From Chlorobiota bacterium (GTDB taxonomy: Bacteria > Bacteroidota > Ignavibacteria > Kapaibacteriales > UBA961), in the NCBI GenBank assembly GCA_014191195.1, contig BJGZ01000002.1, positions 62,001 to 126,000 on the forward strand: a stretch of DNA of 64,000 nucleotides, written 5' to 3'. Below are positions 1 to 8,851 of this stretch, one piece after another (position 1 is the stretch's first letter; each line of letters opens with the position of its first letter). A model generated the notes under the pieces. The model ran no database searches. It was not told the DNA's origin and saw only the letters and a list, made by a program, of their open reading frames with translations. A program made the translations under genes and the position numbers.

Positions 1-1060
1 ATTGTTTGTAAAGAGAATTTAATTGATTATGTACAGATTCATATCCATGATATCTGCTTACCCACGATTTACCTAATTCTCCCGATTGCTTGCACAAATC
101 AGGGTTTTCTAGTAGCATCACCAATTGCTGTTCTAATTGCGAAGCATCATTGGCAATATGGAAAGGATTTTCTGGAAGCCAGTCTTTATATTCATTTGTC
201 ATATTTGTGATTACAGGAATACCCATAGATAAAGATTCGATTCCAGCTTTTCCATATCCGGTACCACCATGTTTTCCACCTACTTGATCTATAGAAATTG
301 TACATGTAGACTTAATCTTCAGTACTTCATCTCTTGACATATTTTCTAGCAAATAAAATTCAAATGCATAAGAGCGCTGTAATTTTCCGATAACTTTACA
401 AATTAAGTCTGTTCCTTTATAGATTCTATTGGTAGGGGAATGTACGATGCGTATTGTTGAAAAATCTTTTTCTGGAGAAATGCTTGGTAATTCAACAGGA
501 TTATATGGATAAAAAATATAATGAATATTATTTTTCATCGACAAATGATCATATTCTGTTGTTAAAGACAAATCAGCTAAGTCATCCATTTCTTTGATAA
601 TCCCACGAGAGCGTAAATCACTTCCATAATAACAATTAACGATCTTTTTGCCCATTTGCTTCCAGCGCTTAGCAAAAAAGGAATCTCTTGTAAAGTCTAA
701 ACCTGCATCATAATGAATAATAGAAGATTCATCTAAATGATAATCATGAATAAGCTGATGAATTGTTGATTTTCTGGAATATGATTGATAGGAAAAATAG
801 AGGGATTCTAGAAAAGAAGAAGGTTTCCAATAAAAAGAGTGAGTAGTATTTTTTTTTATAAGAGATTTTTTATAACGCCACCATTTTGCGGAATTAGATC
901 TAGAAATAGGAAAGTCCAAGCATATATCTTCTTTAAAACCTAATGGATTTGAGTGAAGAGTTATAAGTCTAGACTTATCACCCATTTGTTTATGCATCTG
1001 CATGAAATCAAAGGGTACACCTGCAAAATTTTCAGCAGCAATATGAAGAATAGTATTCAA
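1..1060 (-). CDS. Glycosyltransferase, GT4-like, partial (runs off left edge)
   Basis: Reading the minus strand from a TTG at 1060-1058 gives an open frame to the window edge (about 353 codons) with no stop, so the C-terminal end lies outside the window. The N-terminus (LNTILHIAAENFAGVPFDFM) has the usual beta-strand plus glycine start of GT-B glycosyltransferases. Near the visible C-terminal end are GTGYGKAGIESLSMGIPVIT and similar, the glycine-rich donor-site and E-x-G-x-PVI segment of family GT4/GT1. It probably transfers a nucleotide-activated sugar to a surface glycan; the sugar is unknown. The start lies 2 nt after the stop of the upstream FemAB-like gene, so the two are co-transcribed. 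An in-frame ATG at 1003 is an alternative start, but it would remove the first strand. Sure of the class, not of the substrate. Confidence 0.75.
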   Translation of the reverse strand, partial: MNTILHIAAENFAGVPFDFMQMHKQMGDKSRLITLHSNPLGFKEDICLDFPISRSNSAKWWRYKKSLIKKNTTHSFYWKPSSFLESLYFSYQSYSRKSTIHQLIHDYHLDESSIIHYDAGLDFTRDSFFAKRWKQMGKKIVNCYYGSDLRSRGIIKEMDDLADLSLTTEYDHLSMKNNIHYIFYPYNPVELPSISPEKDFSTIRIVHSPTNRIYKGTDLICKVIGKLQRSYAFEFYLLENMSRDEVLKIKSTCTISIDQVGGKHGGTGYGKAGIESLSMGIPVITNMTNEYKDWLPENPFHIANDASQLEQQLVMLLENPDLCKQSGELGKSWVSRYHGYESVHNQLNSLYKQ

Positions 1061-1062
1061 GG

Positions 1063-2055
1063 CTATGTTAATTCTTTATAAAATGTATCACGGAAAATGC
1101 CTCTGCTACCAAAGTTTTCTTTGAAACGTCCTAGGCCCCAATTGGGCTCCATATTGACGGTAAATATCCCAAAATCTAAAAAGCTGAATCCTTCATATTT
1201 GTATTGTTTCATTATTTCATAAAACAATTGATTTACTGCTCTATATTCTTGATAATGTTCATCATGGCTAATATAAAAAGCTAATACAACTTTTTGATTA
1301 GCACTAAAATTACATACTCCAGCAATTAAAGTATTATCTAAAAAAGCACCCCATAGTCGTATTTCCTTTGGATATTTCTTTTTTAATAGTAAAAGCTCTT
1401 CTAAAGTATGTGTTGGTTGAACGCCATGCCTCATGAGAAGATTCTTTTTTAATATTTCATAGTATTCTGAAAAATTATCGCATTCTTTTATAATGATACC
1501 ACTTTTTATCGATTTGTTGATAGCAGTTCTTGCTTCAGGTCTAAATTGCTTTAATAATGTTTGTTCATTCTCAAATGAAAAATCTACTACACTTGAAATC
1601 TCTCTTTTTAGATATACAAATTCATGTTTGATCAGAGCAAAATCTATATAATTAGATATATGTTGAGAATAAATAAGTGGAGGTAATGTAAGCTGAATAG
1701 CGTCAAAATTATTCTTTTTTGCATACTCAATTAACTGCTCTACAAGCAAAAATGCATCTCTTATATTTAACTGCTTTGGATATACAAATCCACCATATGA
1801 TGCCCCGCCATGTGAATGAAGAATTTTCTTGCCATTTTTTATGATTTCTATGGCTGGAAATACTGCAAACAAATTATTGTTTCTTGTGAAATATAGAGAA
1901 TTATCTTTAAATCTACCTTCTTCGTGATAGCTTAGAAATACTTGCTCGTGAAACATTGTTCCATTGTCTGAATTTTTAACAAAACTATCCCAATTTTTAC
2001 TTGAAATAGGAGTATTATTTTGAACAAAGAGCTCTATTTCGGCATCTACATGCAT
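1063..2055 (-). CDS. FemAB/GNAT-like acyltransferase
   Basis: This 330-residue protein resembles the FemAB-like branch of the GNAT fold (Acetyltransf_6), which attaches amino acids or acyl groups to peptidoglycan bridges or surface glycans. Support comes from the segment EARTAINKSIKSG in the middle, the alternating strand pattern that follows (LWGAFLDNTLIAGVCNF, then VVLAFYISHD), and the C-terminal LDFGIFTVNM and GLGRFKENFGSRG, which matches the GLxxFKxxFG ending seen in this family. No signal peptide or membrane segment is visible, so it is cytoplasmic. It is followed after 2 nt by a glycosyltransferase, which fits a role in capsule, LPS or exopolysaccharide decoration. The acceptor cannot be read from the sequence. 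Confidence 0.7.
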   Translation of the reverse strand: MHVDAEIELFVQNNTPISSKNWDSFVKNSDNGTMFHEQVFLSYHEEGRFKDNSLYFTRNNNLFAVFPAIEIIKNGKKILHSHGGASYGGFVYPKQLNIRDAFLLVEQLIEYAKKNNFDAIQLTLPPLIYSQHISNYIDFALIKHEFVYLKREISSVVDFSFENEQTLLKQFRPEARTAINKSIKSGIIIKECDNFSEYYEILKKNLLMRHGVQPTHTLEELLLLKKKYPKEIRLWGAFLDNTLIAGVCNFSANQKVVLAFYISHDEHYQEYRAVNQLFYEIMKQYKYEGFSFLDFGIFTVNMEPNWGLGRFKENFGSRGIFRDTFYKELT

Positions 2056-2121
2056 ATATATCTCAAATAAAATGTTTGAATAGAATAATATGTCTTATGA
2101 TTTTAGACACAAATTTAACGG

Positions 2122-2129
2122 TAAGTTTG
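2122..2129 (+). promoter_or_regulatory. Candidate -7 box TAAGTTTG for the EamA transporter gene
   Basis: TAAGTTTG matches the Bacteroidota primary-sigma -7 consensus TAnnTTTG and lies 28 nt before the ATG at 2158. No clear TTG -33 element is seen at the right distance, so the call rests on the octamer and its position. Confidence 0.35.
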
Positions 2130-2157
2130 TAAAACTTAACAAGGAAAGAAAATTCTC

Positions 2158-3015
2158 ATGCCATATATATTGTTTTTACAACAGCTCATAGCATCTAGCA
2201 CTCATCTTTTTGCAAAAAGTATCACAAACTCAATTCATCCTGCTCATGTAGTATTGTTTAGAGGTGGATTTGCATTATGTGCTTATGCCGTTTGGATGTA
2301 TTTATCTTCACATTCGATTTCTAAAATAGAAAAAAAAGATTGGCCTGCATTTTTTCTTTTGGGTGCATTGAATATACCAATAAATCAATTACTGTTTATT
2401 TGGGGTATTAAATATACTACTCCTGCCAATGCCTCTTTGGCTTATGCATTATCCCCAGCATTTATATTGATTATAGCTTACTTCTTTTTGAAAGAAAAAA
2501 TTACTCCTTTAAAAGTTCTCGGAATTGTTATTGCTTTGATTGGGACGATTATTGTTCTATTCGAAAAGGGGTTTTTATTTGGTTCAGAACAGTTCTTAGG
2601 AAATATTATGGTGCTATGTGCAAGTATATCTTGGGCTATATATACTACTTTAGGTAAAAAATATGCTATGAAATATAATGGTGTATTTACTACTGGAATT
2701 TCTATGCTAACAGGTGTTATTCTCTATATTCCAATCGTTTTATTGATGCCATTTTCATTCGAAATATCAAATTATACTTCTTTTAATTGGTTGCAATTAT
2801 GCTATTTAGGTGTCATTACTTCGGGGTTAGGTTATGGATTATGGTATTATGCTTTATCTAAAATGGAAGCAAGTAAATTGTCCGTGTTTAATAATATTCA
2901 ACCAATTCTCACAACGATCATGGCATTTTTCTTATTTGGACAATTACCATCATCTGTTTTTGTAATCGGTGCCTTTATTGTTATAGTTGGCGTTATTTTA
3001 ACTCAAAAAGGTTAA
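2158..3015 (+). CDS. EamA/DMT-family transporter
   Basis: This 285-residue integral membrane protein has about ten hydrophobic helices arranged as two similar halves, the layout of the drug/metabolite transporter (EamA, formerly DUF6) family. Typical family segments are FRGGFALCAYAVWMY in the first half, NASLAYALSPAFILIIAYFF with the following LKEKITPLKVLGIVIALIG, and the second-half LGVITSGLGYGLWYYALSKM and LTTIMAFFLFGQLP. Members export amino acids, purines or other metabolites from the cytoplasm, but substrate cannot be predicted. It stands alone on the plus strand, divergent from the FemAB-like gene, with a TAAGTTTG promoter box 28 nt upstream. Length is normal for the family. Confidence 0.88.
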   Translation: MPYILFLQQLIASSTHLFAKSITNSIHPAHVVLFRGGFALCAYAVWMYLSSHSISKIEKKDWPAFFLLGALNIPINQLLFIWGIKYTTPANASLAYALSPAFILIIAYFFLKEKITPLKVLGIVIALIGTIIVLFEKGFLFGSEQFLGNIMVLCASISWAIYTTLGKKYAMKYNGVFTTGISMLTGVILYIPIVLLMPFSFEISNYTSFNWLQLCYLGVITSGLGYGLWYYALSKMEASKLSVFNNIQPILTTIMAFFLFGQLPSSVFVIGAFIVIVGVILTQKG

Positions 3016-3045
3016 TATAAAAGACAATACATTTTAGGGGATTAC

Positions 3046-3073
3046 GTTAAATGATAGTAACACTATCATTAAC
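3046..3073. promoter_or_regulatory. Palindrome: candidate TetR operator (or terminator of the EamA gene)
   Basis: AATGATAGT (3050-3058) and ACTATCATT (3062-3070) form a perfect 9-bp inverted repeat with a 3-nt centre. It extends outwards to GTT and AAC with one unpaired A. It lies 27 nt before the ATG at 3097, whose transcription unit ends in a TetR gene. The length and the resemblance of the half-site to TetR-family operators favour a regulator-binding site. A T-rich stretch starts only after AACTTTATA, and the loop would be very short, which argues against, but does not exclude, a terminator. Confidence 0.5.
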
Positions 3074-3096
3074 TTTATATTTTTTGTTTTTTTATT

Positions 3097-3588
3097 ATGA
3101 ATTCAGACAAACTACAATCAGAAATAGAATCACAATCAACTTTTGATATAGTACATACGCAAAGAAACTATCATCAATCATCACAACAAAAGACTTTATC
3201 CCCATTAGAAAGAGCATTTACATATATCTCATTAGAAAAGAAAGATATAAGTGTAATCATCATGTATGGAATACTTATTGGAGTAGTATCTCTTGTAACT
3301 CCATTAACTATCAATGCATTAGTTACAACAATATCTGCTGAAATTGATGATGCAACTTCTGAATTAATTGCTTCTTACCAGCAATATATTACTGCTAAAC
3401 AAGAGAATAGTGCAGCTATTCAAATGGAGAATGCTGAGAGACAATTGTTAAGTCAGGGTGAAAGTTCATTATTTACAGTTAATTTAAGAGAAAGGTTTTC
3501 TGCTGAATCCGCCGGTAGAGTTGTTGATGCTTTAATTCAATATCATAAAGCCTTTTCATTATATCAATGGTCAATTGCAGGTTATTAA
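3097..3588 (+). pseudogene. Chimeric remnant: ABC-transporter N-terminus joined to TolC C-terminus
   Basis: This 163-codon frame matches two unrelated families. Residues about 35-80 (LSPLERAFTYISLEKKDIS, then a hydrophobic helix to NALVTTIS) look like the start of a Bacteroidota type I/peptide-exporter ABC permease: a short lead, then the first membrane helix. From about residue 82 on, the sequence looks like the last helical hairpin of a TolC-family outer-membrane channel: a long amphipathic stretch, then AERQLLSQGESSLFTVNLRE and a YHKAF end close to the usual GESSLF-VN-RE and YHKA motifs. No ATPase, membrane-fusion protein or barrel strands remain between. I infer that one in-frame deletion removed the middle of an ABC-HlyD-TolC operon. 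Its TAA overlaps the ATG of the TetR gene (TAATG), so translation through it may still serve to couple tetR. Confidence 0.7.
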
Positions 3589-4280
3589 TGAATATTATTA
3601 TCAATGTTGAAGAATACGATAATTCGCCTACATCTGCCTTTGCTTTAAGAAATCCATGGAAAACGAAACTTGGAAAGCATATCATCCAATGCGCAATTCA
3701 ATTGATTGAATCAGATGGATATGAACAATGTACTTTTAAAAAAATTGGAATAATCATTGGTTCCCCAGAGGCTTCATTGTATAGATATTTTGAAAGTAAG
3801 CATAAATTACTTCTCTTCATTATGTCACTATATTGGTTCGCTTTAGATAAAGCATATAAGGATGTATTAATACACACGAAATCACCTGAAGAAGCTTTAA
3901 AAAATGTTATTAATTTATTGTCAGCACCTAATAATATTGTGATTCAAGATTCTATTCTGAATGGAGACTTACTCAATAATATTGTAATAATAGAATCATC
4001 AAAAGCTTTTTTGACAAAACATGTAGATGAAGATAACTTGGAAGGTGCTTTTTTAACTCTAAAAGCATTTGCGTCTAAAATTGCACATAATATTCTTCTT
4101 ATTAATCCCGATTACCCTTATTCTCGTGCTTTAGCATCTACAATCATAGAAATACCCTTACAGCAATCTCATTTCTCAAAACATTTACCCTCACTTACTG
4201 AATTCAAAGCGATTAACAGTAATAAAAATGAGTGCTCAGAATGGCTATTACATTTGATCATGAATACTGTTAAAAAGTAA
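3588..4280 (+). CDS. TetR/AcrR-family transcriptional regulator
   Basis: The N-terminal region (about residues 24-75 from the chosen start) is a TetR DNA-binding domain: a first helix ending QLIESDGYEQCTFKKIG, the turn IIIGSPEASLYRYFESK, and KHKLLLFIM. The C-terminal part is helical and not assignable, as is usual for the ligand domain. The start at 3588 (MNIIINVEEY) is chosen because it overlaps the stop of the preceding frame as TAATG; an upstream ATG at 3567 lies inside that frame. It likely bound an effector and controlled the ABC/TolC export operon of which only a remnant is left. It may now act only on itself through the palindrome at 3046-3073. The gene ends 4 nt from the convergent neighbour. 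Confidence 0.85.
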   Translation: MNIIINVEEYDNSPTSAFALRNPWKTKLGKHIIQCAIQLIESDGYEQCTFKKIGIIIGSPEASLYRYFESKHKLLLFIMSLYWFALDKAYKDVLIHTKSPEEALKNVINLLSAPNNIVIQDSILNGDLLNNIVIIESSKAFLTKHVDEDNLEGAFLTLKAFASKIAHNILLINPDYPYSRALASTIIEIPLQQSHFSKHLPSLTEFKAINSNKNECSEWLLHLIMNTVKK

Positions 4281-4284
4281 GGCT

Positions 4285-4665
4285 TTATAAACCTTTATAT
4301 ATCCTGTATTTCTTTATATCTGTTGCCAATGATTTAAAAATTGCAGTTAAAACAGCAGCATCATCAATATATCCAATAACTGGAATAAAATCTGGGGTTA
4401 AATCAGTGGGGAGTAAAAAATATAAAAGCCCTGAAATGAGTAAAGCTTTTGATCTCCAATGCAAAGAAAATGTCTTATCTAGTAGCATTGTATATGCAGT
4501 TCTAGCATGATGTAATAGCTCTTTTATCGAATTGCTAGAAGAATGCTCTAATGATAGCATTTTACCCGGTAATTCTTTCTGAATTCGATGTAACTCTTCT
4601 GCTTTGTTATCCTCGATTGAACAGTCCGAAGACATATCCCCCTTATCTTCATAAGAATCTTTCAT
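4285..4665 (-). CDS. YkvA-family (DUF1232) small membrane protein
   Basis: The C-terminal half of this 126-residue protein is a DUF1232 domain: WRSKALLISGLLYFLLPTDL followed by TPDFIPVIGYIDDAAVLTAI. That is the family hallmark of a short membrane hairpin with P-x-D-x-IPDxIPxxGxxDD. The N-terminal about 60 residues are polar and acidic with no recognisable domain. The function of YkvA proteins is not established. It lies 5 nt downstream of the DUF3098 gene and is probably co-transcribed with it. Confidence 0.85.
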   Translation of the reverse strand: MKDSYEDKGDMSSDCSIEDNKAEELHRIQKELPGKMLSLEHSSSNSIKELLHHARTAYTMLLDKTFSLHWRSKALLISGLLYFLLPTDLTPDFIPVIGYIDDAAVLTAIFKSLATDIKKYRIYKGL

Positions 4666-4670
4666 AAAGA

Positions 4671-4970
4671 TTATCCTATTGGATGTTCAGTTTTACTAGA
4701 TTCTCTTGCTAATAAACCATAAGGTATAATTACACAATAACCAATTGTTAATAAAACTGGAGCAACAGAAACTGCTAAGGTATTATTCCATTGATTAGGA
4801 TCATCAGAAATTGCAGTTGCCATTAATCCATAGGCTATTGCTATAATCAAAGCACCAAGACCAATGATCTTATAATTATAACTTGTTAGCGGAAAGCTCC
4901 ATTCAGAATCTTGTTTTTTGGATTGTGAAGATTTACCAAAATTTTGATTTTTACTTTTTGTCTTTGCCAT
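4671..4970 (-). CDS. DUF3098-family small membrane protein
   Basis: A short lysine/serine/glutamine-rich N-terminus (MAKTKSKNQNFGKSSQSKKQ) is followed by FPLTSYNYKIIGLGALIIAI, the SDDPNQWN loop and a second hydrophobic helix ending YGLLARES. This is the DUF3098 layout known from Bacteroidota: a PL-x-x-x-NY lead, two helices and a DP-N loop. Function is unknown; it is presumably an inner-membrane protein. I place the start at 4970 rather than an in-frame ATG at 5030, because the longer N-terminus is odd (rich in F, Y and C) and because TAnnTTTG boxes lie at 4986-4993 and 5008-5015, inside the longer version. Confidence 0.75.
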   Translation of the reverse strand: MAKTKSKNQNFGKSSQSKKQDSEWSFPLTSYNYKIIGLGALIIAIAYGLMATAISDDPNQWNNTLAVSVAPVLLTIGYCVIIPYGLLARESSKTEHPIG

Positions 4971-4985
4971 AATGTTCTCGTAAAA

Positions 4986-4993
4986 CAAAAATA
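4986..4993 (-). promoter_or_regulatory. Candidate -7 box TATTTTTG for the DUF3098/YkvA pair
   Basis: The minus strand reads TATTTTTG here, 15 nt before the ATG at 4970. A second identical octamer sits at 5008-5015. Either matches TAnnTTTG; no TTG element at 19-20 nt was found for either. Confidence 0.3.
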
Positions 4994-5087
4994 TATAATA
5001 TACTCCGCAAAAATAACAGAATTTGACCATTATCTAGCCTAATTATTATGTTGGATAATTATAAATAAAAAGGGTGCTCATTTTTTG

Positions 5088-5095
5088 TAATTTTG
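5088..5095 (+). promoter_or_regulatory. Candidate -7 box TAATTTTG for purC-purB
   Basis: TAATTTTG is the same octamer that lies in front of the tRNA-Leu gene (50657-50664). It is 53 nt before the purC ATG at 5149. If it is the promoter, an in-frame ATG at 5074 could not be the start. Confidence 0.35.
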
Positions 5096-5148
5096 CTTCT
5101 TATCAATGTGTAAACTTGTCTACTTATTTTCTTTTTATCTCGCTTATT

Positions 5149-6024
5149 ATGAATCCAATTCAAACAACGAATTTCCCGACTCTCACTTTATTTCGTAGGG
5201 GAAAAGTAAGAGATGTATACGATTTAGGTGATGTTCTTTTAATTGTAGCAACTGACAGAATATCTGCTTTTGATGTAGTTATGAATACCCCAATCACAGG
5301 AAAAGGTGCCATATTAACTGCTTTGTCATCTTTATGGTTCGATAAAACAAAACATATCATTAAAAATCATATTATCAGCACAAATCCTGTTGAGTATCCT
5401 AAAGAATGTCTGCCTTATATAGATCAATTGCAAGGCAGGTCTATGTTAGTAGTCAAAACAAAGCCACTACCTATTGAATGCGTAGTTCGTGGATATTTAG
5501 CTGGATCTGGTTGGAAGGAATATCAATCTACATCTACTATTTGTGGTATTTTATTACCAGAAGGATTATCTGAGTCAGAGCAATTACCTTCTCCAATTTT
5601 TACACCAGCCACAAAAGCCGAAGAAGGCCATGATGAAAATATAACTTTAGTTGAAGCAATTCACTTATGTGGGGAATCTGCTGTGGAAGCTAAAGATATT
5701 TCTCTGAAATTGTATGACTTTGCTTATCAATACGCAGCTAAAAGAGGAATTATTTTAGCTGATACAAAATTTGAATTTGGTATAGATTCTCATGGTGAAT
5801 TAATGTTAATTGACGAAGCGCTTACTCCAGATTCTTCAAGATATTGGTTGCAAGAATCATATCATATTGGAAAAACTCAAGAAAATCTAGATAAACAAGT
5901 ATTAAGAGATTATTTAGAAACTTTGGATTGGAATAAACAATATCCTTCTCCTCCTTTACCTAATGAAATTGTACAAGCAATCAGCGAAAAATATCAATTA
6001 GCATTAGATTATCTCATCACTTAA
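5149..6024 (+). CDS. purC: Phosphoribosylaminoimidazole-succinocarboxamide (SAICAR) synthase
   Basis: It joins aspartate to carboxyaminoimidazole ribotide with ATP in de novo purine synthesis. Family motifs are clear: [14 protein letters not shown] near the N-terminus (ATP-binding strand), [11 protein letters not shown], then [20 protein letters not shown] with [10 protein letters not shown], and near the C-terminus LADTKFEFG and [13 protein letters not shown]. The 291-residue length fits the stand-alone, longer form of the enzyme found in yeast and many bacteria. The start at 5149 ([10 protein letters not shown]) is preferred over an ATG at 5074, which would add a hydrophobic, cysteine-containing leader not seen in this cytosolic family. 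The gene is followed after 14 nt by purB, the next enzyme of the pathway, so the pair is an operon. Confidence 0.96.
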   Translation: MNPIQTTNFPTLTLFRRGKVRDVYDLGDVLLIVATDRISAFDVVMNTPITGKGAILTALSSLWFDKTKHIIKNHIISTNPVEYPKECLPYIDQLQGRSMLVVKTKPLPIECVVRGYLAGSGWKEYQSTSTICGILLPEGLSESEQLPSPIFTPATKAEEGHDENITLVEAIHLCGESAVEAKDISLKLYDFAYQYAAKRGIILADTKFEFGIDSHGELMLIDEALTPDSSRYWLQESYHIGKTQENLDKQVLRDYLETLDWNKQYPSPPLPNEIVQAISEKYQLALDYLIT

Positions 6025-6038
6025 TGTGTTAGGAATAT

Positions 6039-7334
6039 ATGATAGAACGTTATACTCTCCCTAAAATGGGATCTATTTGGAATGATCAAAATAAATTTAG
6101 TATCTGGCTTGAAATAGAAATATTAGCCTGTGAAGCACAATCACAACTTGGTATTATACCTGCCGAAGCAGTAAAAGAAATTCGTGAAAAAGCTCGATTT
6201 GATGTCGACAAGGTATTAGAAATTGAGCAAACAACAAAACATGATGTTATTGCTTTTTTAACCAATGTTGCCGAGTATGTTGGGCCAAGTTCTCGTTTTA
6301 TTCACATGGGGATGACTTCTAGCGATGTCTTAGACACATGCCTAGCAGTTCAAATGAAACAAGCTGGTGAATTATTGCTAGAGCAGTTATATACGTTAAA
6401 AAGTATTCTTGCTCGTAGAGCGCAAGAACATAAATATGATGTGTGTGTTGGCAGAACACATGGAATTCATGCTGAACCTACCACATTTGGCTTAAAATGC
6501 TTATTGTGGTATGAAGAATGCAAAAGAAATATTGAGAGATTACTTCAAGCAAATCAAAGAATTTCTACCGGAAAAATTAGCGGTGCTGTTGGAACATTCG
6601 AACACTTATCACCATTTGTTGAAGAATATGTTTGTGATAAACTTGGCCTGCAACCTGCGCCTATTTCAACTCAAGTAGTTCAAAGAGATCGTCATGCCGA
6701 ATTTTTATCTGTTATTGCAATAATTGGTTCTTCCTTAGAAAAAATAGCTACTGAAATAAGACATCTTCAAAAATCCGAAGTACTAGAAGCAGAAGAGTTT
6801 TTTTCTAAAGGACAAAAAGGTAGCTCTGCAATGCCTCATAAAAGAAATCCTATTGTTTCGGAACGAATATGTGGGTTAGCCCGCCTTTTACGTGGCAATG
6901 CTATGGCTGCAATGGAAAATAATGCACTGTGGCACGAAAGGGATATTTCTCATAGCAGTGTAGAAAGGGTAATATGTCCAGATTCTACTATAACTTTAGA
7001 CTATATGCTAACTTTATCGATTTCTCTTATGGATAATCTTATTGTTTATCAAGATACTATGAAAAGTAATATCGAAAAAACATATGGATTGGTATTTTCT
7101 CAAACTATTTTGCTGGAATTAATTAGAAGAGGATGTACCAGAGAAGAAGGCTATGCAATAGTTCAGCGATCAGCCATGAAAACGTGGTCTGAAAAAAGTT
7201 CTCTACTTAAAAATTTATTACTCGATTCAGAATTCCTTGCTATTATTCCTGAACAAGATATTCATGCAATTTTTGAAAAAGGTACAGTATTACATAAAAG
7301 TGTTGATTTCCTATTCCAAAGATGTGGTTTATAA
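6039..7334 (+). CDS. purB: Adenylosuccinate lyase
   Basis: It cleaves SAICAR to AICAR and adenylosuccinate to AMP, releasing fumarate. The 431-residue chain has the fumarase/aspartase-superfamily signatures: [10 protein letters not shown] near residue 90, [17 protein letters not shown] around 140 (catalytic His), and the flexible signature loop [14 protein letters not shown] around 265. The start [14 protein letters not shown] is typical of the short, Bacillus-type PurB. It lies directly downstream of purC and uses the product of PurC, so the operon performs two consecutive purine steps. Confidence 0.97.
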   Translation: MIERYTLPKMGSIWNDQNKFSIWLEIEILACEAQSQLGIIPAEAVKEIREKARFDVDKVLEIEQTTKHDVIAFLTNVAEYVGPSSRFIHMGMTSSDVLDTCLAVQMKQAGELLLEQLYTLKSILARRAQEHKYDVCVGRTHGIHAEPTTFGLKCLLWYEECKRNIERLLQANQRISTGKISGAVGTFEHLSPFVEEYVCDKLGLQPAPISTQVVQRDRHAEFLSVIAIIGSSLEKIATEIRHLQKSEVLEAEEFFSKGQKGSSAMPHKRNPIVSERICGLARLLRGNAMAAMENNALWHERDISHSSVERVICPDSTITLDYMLTLSISLMDNLIVYQDTMKSNIEKTYGLVFSQTILLELIRRGCTREEGYAIVQRSAMKTWSEKSSLLKNLLLDSEFLAIIPEQDIHAIFEKGTVLHKSVDFLFQRCGL

Positions 7335-7424
7335 TATTTCATGTAACATATTGTTTTTATTAATGTTGGTATATTTATTGTTATTAATATAAAAATGAAG
7401 ATTTGTTGATTTTACTACTTTTTT

Positions 7425-8765
7425 ATGAAAAAAATACACAATACTCTACTGTTTATAGTGTTTCTACTTTCAATGTATTCTGTTGATGCTCAAAGAGTAT
7501 GGAATTCACTTGAAAAACCCTCCATTGCAAATAATTCTATACTCAATCAATGTATAAGTAATACAAGTGTTTTTGTGATTAGTGTAAGTGATTCAGGTAT
7601 TCCTACTTGTAACTTTTATAATGGAAAATGGAAAAATACAACACCTTCTATATTAACAAATATTCAGCCTTTTTGTGATGTAGAATATGATTATAAAGGA
7701 AGAATTCTAGTTGCTACTGGAATTCAAGGTATGGGTATTTTAATATATGACATCAATAATTCTTGGATCGAGCTAAAGGCAGGGGGAACATTAGACAGTA
7801 TTCGTGCTTTTACTTCTTTAGCCACTAATCCTAAAACAGGGGATATATGGGCAACAAGCAAAGTTGATGGTGATAATGAGGCTGCCCAAACTGAGGTGTA
7901 TTGCTTTAAAAATGGAATAGCCGAACAAATATTTCTTTCTGAATTTGGCTTAAATAAAGTAACTGCTCAAGATATTGATTTTAATGAAGATGCATCTAAA
8001 GTATATGTTCTCTTTAATAATTCATCAACTGGTATTATCGTTTTCGATCCTGTAAAAAAATTACCAGTTAAACAGATCAAAATTCCTTATTCTACACAAT
8101 TCAATGCTACTACATGCTATGGATCAAATATGTATAGAAGCAAAGTAAAAGTATTAGCCGATGGAAATTTATTGCATACTTATAATGATATTTTACCAGA
8201 CAATTCTGATTCAGTGATAAATCGTGGTGGATTAATGCTTATTAATGCAATAAATGATTCAATCGTAAGATTACTAGATAATACTGAGAATATTATTGCT
8301 AAACCTACTTATAATTCTTCAGTTCTTTATTCTCATAAAGACACATTAATTCGATATCACTATGGAACGTATAGCTCTCAACCAATAGATCTTGATAAAG
8401 AAATTCCTAATCTAACTTCTATTACTGCTATTGATGAGATAAATGATAGATTATGGATTGGAACAAAATCATCTGGGATATTTTATACTGGGATTCCATT
8501 GTCTATTACAAATCCTCATAATACACAAAATGATAAAGATATGTGGCCAAATCCTGTCATAAATCCTATGCCGATTTCAATGCATTATATGGGATATACA
8601 CAAGATGTGATAGAAATATTCTCTATTCATGGGAAAAGTATCATTGTTCCATGTACATATTCATCTGATCATATTGTAACAATACAAACTCAACAATTGA
8701 TGCCTGGTGCATATGGAATAAAAATGCCTGATAATACATGTAAGACTTTTATCGTATCAGAATAG
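7425..8765 (+). CDS. Secreted beta-propeller-like protein with T9SS sorting domain
   Basis: The 446-residue chain begins with a signal peptide (MKKIHNTLLFIVFLLSMYSV, cut after VDA). The body (about 25-355) has repeating short strands such as GRILVATGIQGMGILIYDIN and DRLWIGTKSSGIFYTG, like two-component-regulator propeller or beta-propeller blades. The last about 80 residues, from WPNPVINPM through EIFSIHGKSI to MPGAYGIKM and TFIVSE, form a type A T9SS C-terminal domain. It should be exported by Sec, then across the outer membrane by the type IX system and anchored or released. No enzyme motif is visible. It is separate from the purine genes by 90 nt and followed by a strong terminator. Confidence 0.7.
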   Translation: MKKIHNTLLFIVFLLSMYSVDAQRVWNSLEKPSIANNSILNQCISNTSVFVISVSDSGIPTCNFYNGKWKNTTPSILTNIQPFCDVEYDYKGRILVATGIQGMGILIYDINNSWIELKAGGTLDSIRAFTSLATNPKTGDIWATSKVDGDNEAAQTEVYCFKNGIAEQIFLSEFGLNKVTAQDIDFNEDASKVYVLFNNSSTGIIVFDPVKKLPVKQIKIPYSTQFNATTCYGSNMYRSKVKVLADGNLLHTYNDILPDNSDSVINRGGLMLINAINDSIVRLLDNTENIIAKPTYNSSVLYSHKDTLIRYHYGTYSSQPIDLDKEIPNLTSITAIDEINDRLWIGTKSSGIFYTGIPLSITNPHNTQNDKDMWPNPVINPMPISMHYMGYTQDVIEIFSIHGKSIIVPCTYSSDHIVTIQTQQLMPGAYGIKMPDNTCKTFIVSE

Positions 8766-8780
8766 AGAGATATATAAAAT

Positions 8781-8829
8781 ATAAAATAAAAGCCTCGTGA
8801 ATTATAGTTTCACAGGGCTTTTATTTTAT
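8781..8829. terminator. Bidirectional rho-independent terminator
   Basis: ATAAAATAAAAGCC...GTGAA and TTTCAC..GGCTTTTATTTTAT form a stem of about 19 paired bases with a two-base mismatch and a short loop. Its A- and U-rich base works in both directions between the convergent T9SS-cargo gene and ftsZ. Confidence 0.85.
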
Positions 8830-8851
8830 AGTACCTTTTTATTGAAGGATT

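Noticed and set aside
3479-3685. 68-codon minus-strand frame across the remnant/tetR junction
   Set aside because: Antisense to two plus-strand genes with good family features.
5074-5148. Longer N-terminus for PurC
   Set aside because: Would add 25 hydrophobic and Cys-containing residues not seen in the family and would start upstream of the probable promoter product.
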